From contig JAJZGF010000002.1 in NCBI GenBank assembly GCA_021805025.1, forward strand, positions 46,102-101,046: a stretch of 54,945 bases of DNA, in the 5' to 3' direction. Shown one piece after another: positions 50,414 through 54,945 of this stretch (its first letter is position 1; each line of letters starts with the position of its first letter). This DNA comes from Acidobacteriota bacterium. GTDB taxonomy: Bacteria > Acidobacteriota > Terriglobia > Terriglobales > Acidobacteriaceae. The notes under the pieces were generated by a model. That model worked only from the letters and a program-made list of their open reading frames with translations, made no database searches and was not told the DNA's origin. A program made the position numbers and the translations under genes.

Positions 50414-51577
50414 ATGAAGCAGGGCATACGATCGGCGGATCTTTGGGGTCGGCGCAGGTTCTCGAGACACCTTCTTGCTGTGTGCTTCCTGATCGCGCTT
50501 CAGACGGGATGCAGCGGCGCCGCCAGTGTGAATGCCGGCAACACGGCAGGCCGCGCAAGCGTAGCAGCGCCGGTGTTTGCGACGCGTCCGGCGCAAAACG
50601 GCGCTCTGATTCTGACCCTGCAAAGCAGCGAGCCAACGGCGGTGCTTCACTACACGCTGGATGGAAGCATGCCGACCGCGAATTCCACTCAATATTTCAG
50701 CCCGTTTCTGGTGAGTTCCAGTCTGACCGTCAAAGCGATTGCCGTGGTTCCCGGCGGCGCGACGAGTTCTGCAACGAGTCAAACCTTTGTATTGAACATT
50801 GCATCCGGGACTCTCGTGTGGTCCGACGAGTTCGCCAACACAACAGGAAGTTATGCGCAGCCGGATCCGCAGGTGTGGACGTATGACAGCGGCAACAGTG
50901 GCTGGGGCAACCAGGAACTCGAAGACTACTGCGCTTGGGGCTCGGCGACCGCGCCCTGCGATCCCGCACATCCCAATGCCTACGTGGGCACGGATGGCTA
51001 TCTGCACATCGCGGCACGCGAGCCCGCGGCGGGTGTCTACACTTCGGCGCGGTTGAAGACACAAGGCCTGTTCACCTTCCAATACGGGCGGCTTGAGGTT
51101 CGTGCGCAGGTGCCCGAGGCGCAGGGTTTCTGGCCCGCCTTCTGGCTGCTTGGCTCCGACATCACGGCTGTCGACTGGCCGGCATCGGGCGAGCAGGATG
51201 TGCTGGAGCGCGTGGACGCGGCTCTAAGTCCGGACTGGAATGAGGGATCGATCCACGGCACAGGCTTCACAGGAACGAATCTGGGCACGCGCTACTTTTT
51301 CCCCAGCGGACAGACGGCTGCGGGCTGGCATACCTACGGCATGATATGGAGCCCAGGCAGCGTAGCCTACTACGTGGATGACCCCAGCCATCCTTATGTG
51401 ACCTACACAAAATCGAGCATCAGTGGATTGAGCGGTTCTGTCTGGCCATTCGACACGGGAAGCAGTTTCATCATTCTGAATCTGGCCGTGGGCGGATCAT
51501 GGCCCGGCAGTCCCGCTGTGGCGACGCCGTTTCCATCAGAGTTTCTGATTGACTACGTGCGCGTTTACACAAACTGA
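50414..51577 (+). CDS. GH16 endo-beta-glucanase with chitobiase-like domain, probable lipoprotein
   Basis: 387 aa; GGAGG about 11 nt before ATG 50414. The export signal ends at LQTGCSGAAS, a near-lipobox with Gln at -3, so it may be lipid-anchored. A chitobiase/beta-hexosaminidase C-terminal-type domain (about 50-132, with LHYTLDGSMPTANS and SLTVKAIAVVPGG) precedes the GH16 jelly roll (about 135-387), whose catalytic triad is in SGEQDVLERV (ExDxxE, about 258-265). Expected to cut beta-1,3 or mixed-linkage glucans outside the inner membrane. 46 nt after metH, no functional link apparent. Confidence 0.92.
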   Translation: MKQGIRSADLWGRRRFSRHLLAVCFLIALQTGCSGAASVNAGNTAGRASVAAPVFATRPAQNGALILTLQSSEPTAVLHYTLDGSMPTANSTQYFSPFLVSSSLTVKAIAVVPGGATSSATSQTFVLNIASGTLVWSDEFANTTGSYAQPDPQVWTYDSGNSGWGNQELEDYCAWGSATAPCDPAHPNAYVGTDGYLHIAAREPAAGVYTSARLKTQGLFTFQYGRLEVRAQVPEAQGFWPAFWLLGSDITAVDWPASGEQDVLERVDAALSPDWNEGSIHGTGFTGTNLGTRYFFPSGQTAAGWHTYGMIWSPGSVAYYVDDPSHPYVTYTKSSISGLSGSVWPFDTGSSFIILNLAVGGSWPGSPAVATPFPSEFLIDYVRVYTN

Positions 51578-51591
51578 GCGTGATTCGCTCG

Positions 51592-51597
51592 TATAAT
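51592..51597 (+). promoter_or_regulatory. Consensus -10 box of purE, 7 nt before the start codon
   Basis: TATAAT CAGGCGC ATG: the same layout and spacing as ligA. No Shine-Dalgarno precedes the ATG, so the purEK mRNA is probably leaderless. No clear -35 box 16-18 nt upstream. Confidence 0.65.
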
Positions 51598-51604
51598 CAG
51601 GCGC

Positions 51605-52096
51605 ATGGGTGAACAGCCATTGGTGGGCATCGTGATGGGCAGCAAGAGCGACTATGAAGCGCTCTCGGCGGCGGTGGAGATTTTGCGCGAGTTGGGGATT
51701 TCGCATGAGGCGCGTGTAGTAAGCGCGCATCGCACGCCGGACCTGCTCTTTCAATATGCTGAGACAGCCCGGGAGCGCGGGTTGCGCGTCATCATTGCAG
51801 GCGCAGGCGGTGCGGCACACCTGCCGGGGATGCTGGCGGCAAAGACGCTGGTGCCCGTACTCGGCGTGCCGGTGCCGGCCACGACGTTGAATGGGCTGGA
51901 TGCGCTGCTTTCAATTGTGCAGATGCCCAAGGGTGTGCCGGTAGGCACACTGGCGATTGGAGCTCCGGGCGCGGCCAATGCGGCCCTGCTCGCGGCCCAG
52001 ATGCTGGCAACAACAGACACGGCTCTCTATGAGCGGCTGGCTGCGTGGCGCGCGGCGCGCACCGCAGAAGTGCTGAAGCAGGAGTTGCCGGAGTGA
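51605..52096 (+). CDS. purE: N5-carboxyaminoimidazole ribonucleotide mutase
   Basis: 163 aa. Class I PurE signature [20 protein letters not shown] at the N-terminus, the active-site SAHRTPDLL with its His, and [25 protein letters not shown]. Converts N5-CAIR to CAIR in purine synthesis, receiving substrate from PurK, whose gene overlaps it (GTGA at 52093-52096). The presence of purK tells that this is the mutase rather than the AIR carboxylase of eukaryotic type. Confidence 0.98.
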   Translation: MGEQPLVGIVMGSKSDYEALSAAVEILRELGISHEARVVSAHRTPDLLFQYAETARERGLRVIIAGAGGAAHLPGMLAAKTLVPVLGVPVPATTLNGLDALLSIVQMPKGVPVGTLAIGAPGAANAALLAAQMLATTDTALYERLAAWRAARTAEVLKQELPE

Positions 52097-53271
52097 GCTC
52101 CGAAACGCACCCCGCAAATGAAAACGCAATGCGCGTTGTGCTGCCGGGCGGGCTGTTGGCGATCCTGGGTGGCGGGCAACTGGGGCGCATGACGGCAATG
52201 GCCGCGCGGACGATGGGGTATCACGTGCGCGTGATGGACCCGGAGGCCGCATGTCCCGCGAGCTTTGTGGCGGATGAAACGATTGTGGGCCGCTGGAGCG
52301 ACACAGATGCGGCGCGCCGGCTGGCTGCGGGCGCGGATGCGGTGACGCTGGAAATCGAGCAGATTGGCGTGGACGCTTTGCGCGAGGTGACTCGGCTGTC
52401 GCTTTTGCGACCGGGTGTGGAGCCGATCCGCATCATTCAGGACAAGACACTCCAGAAGACATGGCTTGCGGAGCACGGATTTCCCGTGGGCGCGTTTCGC
52501 GTGGTGCGTAGCGAGGCGGATCTGCACGAGGCAGTGGCCGCGTTGGGTGGACGGGTATTCCTCAAGATTGGCCGCGGCGGATATGACGGGCGCGGCCAGG
52601 CGCGGATCGGCATAGATGCGCCCGCGACGGAGGAGTCCGTTGCGGCGGCATGGCAAGGCATTGGCGCGCTACCCGCGGTGGCGGAGCAGGCCCTGGAACT
52701 GGACTATGAGATCAGCGCGATGGCGGCGCGGAATCCGGCAGGTGAGGTGCGGAGCTATCCCGCCGCACGCAATCATCACGAGAATCAGATCCTTGCGTGG
52801 AGTGTGCTGCCGGCAGGCGTACATGCTGCGACGGAGCAGCGCGCCGAGGCACTGGCCGCGGCCATCATCGCCGGGCTCGGTATCGAGGGGCTGCTGTGTG
52901 TGGAGATGTTTGTGACGCGCGCGGGGGAACTGCTGGTCAACGAGTTGGCGCCGCGGCCGCACAACAGCTATCACCAGAGTGAGCGAGGATGCGTGACAAG
53001 CCAGTTTGAACAGCTTGTGCGGACAACCTGCAACCTGCCGCTGGGCGAGACGGCGCTTGTTACACCGGCCGCCATTTTGAATCTTCTGGGGGATGTGTGG
53101 CTGCGGGGACAGCCGGATTTTGCGGCTGCGCTGGCAGTCCCAGGGGTGCGTCTGCACCTGTATGAAAAACACACGCCGCGCGCTGGGCGCAAGATGGGAC
53201 ACCTCTCCGCGACGGGAGCGACGGCCGACGAAGCGTTGGAGCGTGTGCTGGAAGCACAACAGAGGCTTTGA
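52093..53271 (+). CDS. purK: N5-carboxyaminoimidazole ribonucleotide synthetase
   Basis: 392 aa from GTG 52093, overlapping the purE stop and preceded by CAGGAG; ATG 52129 lacks a ribosome site. ATP-grasp enzyme: N-terminal [26 protein letters not shown]-binding region [13 protein letters not shown] (about 155-168), and the metal site [29 protein letters not shown] (about 275-303). Makes N5-CAIR from AIR, ATP and bicarbonate. Length and motifs are standard. Confidence 0.97.
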   Translation: MSSETHPANENAMRVVLPGGLLAILGGGQLGRMTAMAARTMGYHVRVMDPEAACPASFVADETIVGRWSDTDAARRLAAGADAVTLEIEQIGVDALREVTRLSLLRPGVEPIRIIQDKTLQKTWLAEHGFPVGAFRVVRSEADLHEAVAALGGRVFLKIGRGGYDGRGQARIGIDAPATEESVAAAWQGIGALPAVAEQALELDYEISAMAARNPAGEVRSYPAARNHHENQILAWSVLPAGVHAATEQRAEALAAAIIAGLGIEGLLCVEMFVTRAGELLVNELAPRPHNSYHQSERGCVTSQFEQLVRTTCNLPLGETALVTPAAILNLLGDVWLRGQPDFAAALAVPGVRLHLYEKHTPRAGRKMGHLSATGATADEALERVLEAQQRL

Positions 53272-53618
53272 GCGGGCAGTCATGCGTTTTTTGTCCAGTC
53301 CGTGCGAGGCTCTGTTGCAAATACCGGCAACGGCACGATGGCTGAAAAGCATTTCGATAGGACGCGAAGCAGAATCGGCTGTTTGCCGATTGAGCGTGCA
53401 TCCTCTAAGATACTCTGGAATCTAACAGCATTACGGTTGTTAGTTAGCCAACGGTGAACGGTACTCCCCGGCTCAAGGATGGATGCGGCGCCAGGCCGCA
53501 TTTCGATCCATTGCGCCCCTGACAACGGTGGCGGGATGTTTAGACTTTCCGCTGCGTCACACGAATTGCTCTCCGCGATGCGGGCGCACCTAAGCCTTCA
53601 GTGTGGAACAGGTGGACT
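53272..53618 (+). other. Intergenic region before the haem-motif/barrel gene
   Basis: 347 nt. It contains an inverted repeat CTAACA-10 nt-TGTTAG (53422-53443), a candidate regulator site, and a hairpin ATGCGGC-gccag-GCCGCAT (53483-53501) followed by TTT, which could end purEK transcription. No small gene with a good ribosome site is evident. Confidence 0.45.
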
Positions 53619-54938
53619 ATGCGAAAACTTTCCGGAATTCTGGCTCTTATTCTTTTTATGGTTTGCACGGAAGGCGCACATGCAGTGCCGAGCTTTGCCC
53701 GGCAGACGGGCCTCTCCTGCAATGTGTGTCATAGCAACCCGCCTGAGCTGACCGCCTTCGGGCGGAACTTCAAGCTGAAGGGCTATGTGCTTTCCGAAGC
53801 AAATCCCAAGGACAAGGTCGGCAACGTAAAGGATCTTTTTCTTTCCCGCGCCATTCCGATTTCGGTGATGGTGCTCATGTCGAATACCTCCTATCAGGCG
53901 AATCAGCCTGCGAGCCAGAATAACTCGGCCGGATTTCCGCAGCAGTTGAGTATTTTCTTTGCGGGCGCGTTTGCCTCGCACTTTGGCGGCCTTGCGCAGG
54001 TGACTTATACGCACGCCGACGATCATTTTGGCATGGATAACACAGATCTGCGCTATGCGAACCAGACAAAGCTCGGCGGCAAAGATCTCGAATACGGCAT
54101 TACGCTGAACAATAATCCGACGGTGGAAGATGTGTGGAACAGCACGCCGGCATGGGGCTTTCCGTGGATCTCGACTGCTTCCGGCGTGAGCCCGATCGCC
54201 TCCCCGATCATCAATGGAGCGCTGGGGCAGGATGTGGCCGGCGTGGGAGGATACGGTCTCCTGAATAACCATCTTTATGCGGATGTGACTGTCTACCGCT
54301 CGGAGCATGCAGGGGCCTCAACGCCGGTTACAGGTACGGGACAGTCGTATAACATCAGCGGCGCGGCTCCTTATTGGCGGGCAGCATGGCAGCAGACCTG
54401 GGGCAGTAACTATCTTGAGGTGGGGACTTACGGAATCTATATGAATTCCTTCCCTGGTGCGGTCTCAGGCCCCGAGGACCGTTATGTGGATCCGTCCTTC
54501 GATTTTCAGTATGAGCGCCCCTTTGGCCCGAACCTGCTGGACGTGCATGGAACTTATATCCACGAGAAGTCAAACCTGGGAGCGACGTATGCGGCCGGCG
54601 CGGCGACAACGGCGCAGAACCACCTGAACACGCTCAAACTGGACAGCACCTATCACTGGCGGAACAAGTACAGCGCGACAGGGGCTCTGTTTTCGACGAC
54701 AGGCAACGGTGATGCGCTTCTTTATGCTCCGGCGGCTCTGACCGGGAGCAACAACGGCAATCCTGGCACCAGCGGCTATATTGCGCAGTTTGGCTGGTGG
54801 CCCGTGCAGAACATTGACATCGACTTCAATTACTCGGGTTACCTCAAATTCAACGGCGCGAGCACAAACTACGACGGCGCGTTTCGAAACGCCTCCGATA
54901 ACAACACCGTGTACATGGCTTTGTGGCTCAATTTCTAG
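53619..54938 (+). CDS. Outer-membrane beta-barrel protein with one N-terminal CxxCH haem motif
   Basis: 439 aa from ATG 53619 with AGGTGG upstream. Signal peptide MRKLSGILALILFMVCTEGAHA-V. Right after it comes FARQTGLSCNVCHSNPPELTAFGRNFKLKGY, a c-type haem site (CNVCH, about residue 34-38) with the style of the leading haem segment of some cytochromes. From about residue 75 to the end the chain has alternating polar/hydrophobic strands rich in Gly, Tyr, Asn and Thr, few charged residues and a final Phe (MALWLNF), the pattern of an outer-membrane barrel. Acidobacterial and Geobacter-like genomes carry similar proteins of unproven role; electron passage across the outer membrane is an inference. 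Confidence 0.8.
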   Translation: MRKLSGILALILFMVCTEGAHAVPSFARQTGLSCNVCHSNPPELTAFGRNFKLKGYVLSEANPKDKVGNVKDLFLSRAIPISVMVLMSNTSYQANQPASQNNSAGFPQQLSIFFAGAFASHFGGLAQVTYTHADDHFGMDNTDLRYANQTKLGGKDLEYGITLNNNPTVEDVWNSTPAWGFPWISTASGVSPIASPIINGALGQDVAGVGGYGLLNNHLYADVTVYRSEHAGASTPVTGTGQSYNISGAAPYWRAAWQQTWGSNYLEVGTYGIYMNSFPGAVSGPEDRYVDPSFDFQYERPFGPNLLDVHGTYIHEKSNLGATYAAGAATTAQNHLNTLKLDSTYHWRNKYSATGALFSTTGNGDALLYAPAALTGSNNGNPGTSGYIAQFGWWPVQNIDIDFNYSGYLKFNGASTNYDGAFRNASDNNTVYMALWLNF

Positions 54939-54945
54939 GAGACAG

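Overview
The window reads as a chromosomal segment of an Acidobacteriota bacterium, class Terriglobia (the Acidobacterium / Granulicella / Terriglobus / Edaphobacter group). The strongest markers are a duplicated MacB-type permease of the acidobacterial ADOP family coupled to a PadR repressor (13451-16476), a VWFA-related protein of the acidobacterial type (24225-25229), high G+C content throughout, and many secreted polysaccharide-degrading enzymes beside LacI regulators. Genus and species cannot be fixed from the sequence alone. I see no insertion sequence, prophage, CRISPR array or rRNA gene. About 43 protein genes, one tRNA and one probable 6S RNA fill the window densely.

Layout. 1-1779 (minus): an alpha-E protein (cut by the window edge) and a circularly permuted ATP-grasp enzyme, a known peptide-ligase-type pair. 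2084-4027: secreted M61 aminopeptidase with PDZ domain. 4065-6309 (minus): LacI regulator plus sugar-type MFS transporter. 6479-12088 (minus): a housekeeping run, in order of transcription ispE, tRNA-Gln, prs, rplY, pth, rpsF, rpsR, rplI. 12254-17557: retropepsin-like secreted protein, the padR-ADOP operon behind a striking inverted repeat, and a secreted unknown. 18049-25229: pheS-pheT, two cell-division coiled-coil genes (zapB-like, zapA), probable 6S RNA, divergent lgt, RluD-type pseudouridine synthase and the VWFA protein, closed by a good terminator. 25443-30632: Cys-rich unknown, ligA, divergent YdjM-type membrane protein, DUF6580-like membrane protein and a VTT-domain (DedA/YqaA) protein.

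30796-34897: a probable operon of TonB-like protein, TPR protein and ClC-type antiporter with CBS domains. 35203-39658: aconitase and pyruvate kinase facing each other across a 15-bp perfect bidirectional terminator hairpin. 39795-40673: YihY/BrkB membrane protein. 40938-46063: a carbohydrate locus with a GH3 beta-glucosidase convergent with a GH79-like glycosidase and its LacI regulator, with a perfect LacI-type operator upstream. 46510-53271: full-length cobalamin-dependent methionine synthase, GH16 glucanase with a chitobiase-like domain, and purE-purK. 53619-54938: a protein joining one CxxCH haem motif to what looks like an outer-membrane beta-barrel.

The points most worth a second look are the haem-motif/barrel protein, the 23-bp inverted repeat over the padR start, a recurrent arrangement of -10-like box, about 7-10 nt, then start codon without Shine-Dalgarno (ligA, purE, lgt, bglX, padR) suggesting leaderless mRNAs, a PheT without its EMAP/OB tRNA-binding domain, a PheS whose only good ribosome site lies 86 codons upstream in frame, and an Lgt that lacks several signature residues. 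No single multi-gene system in the window is clearly unprecedented.
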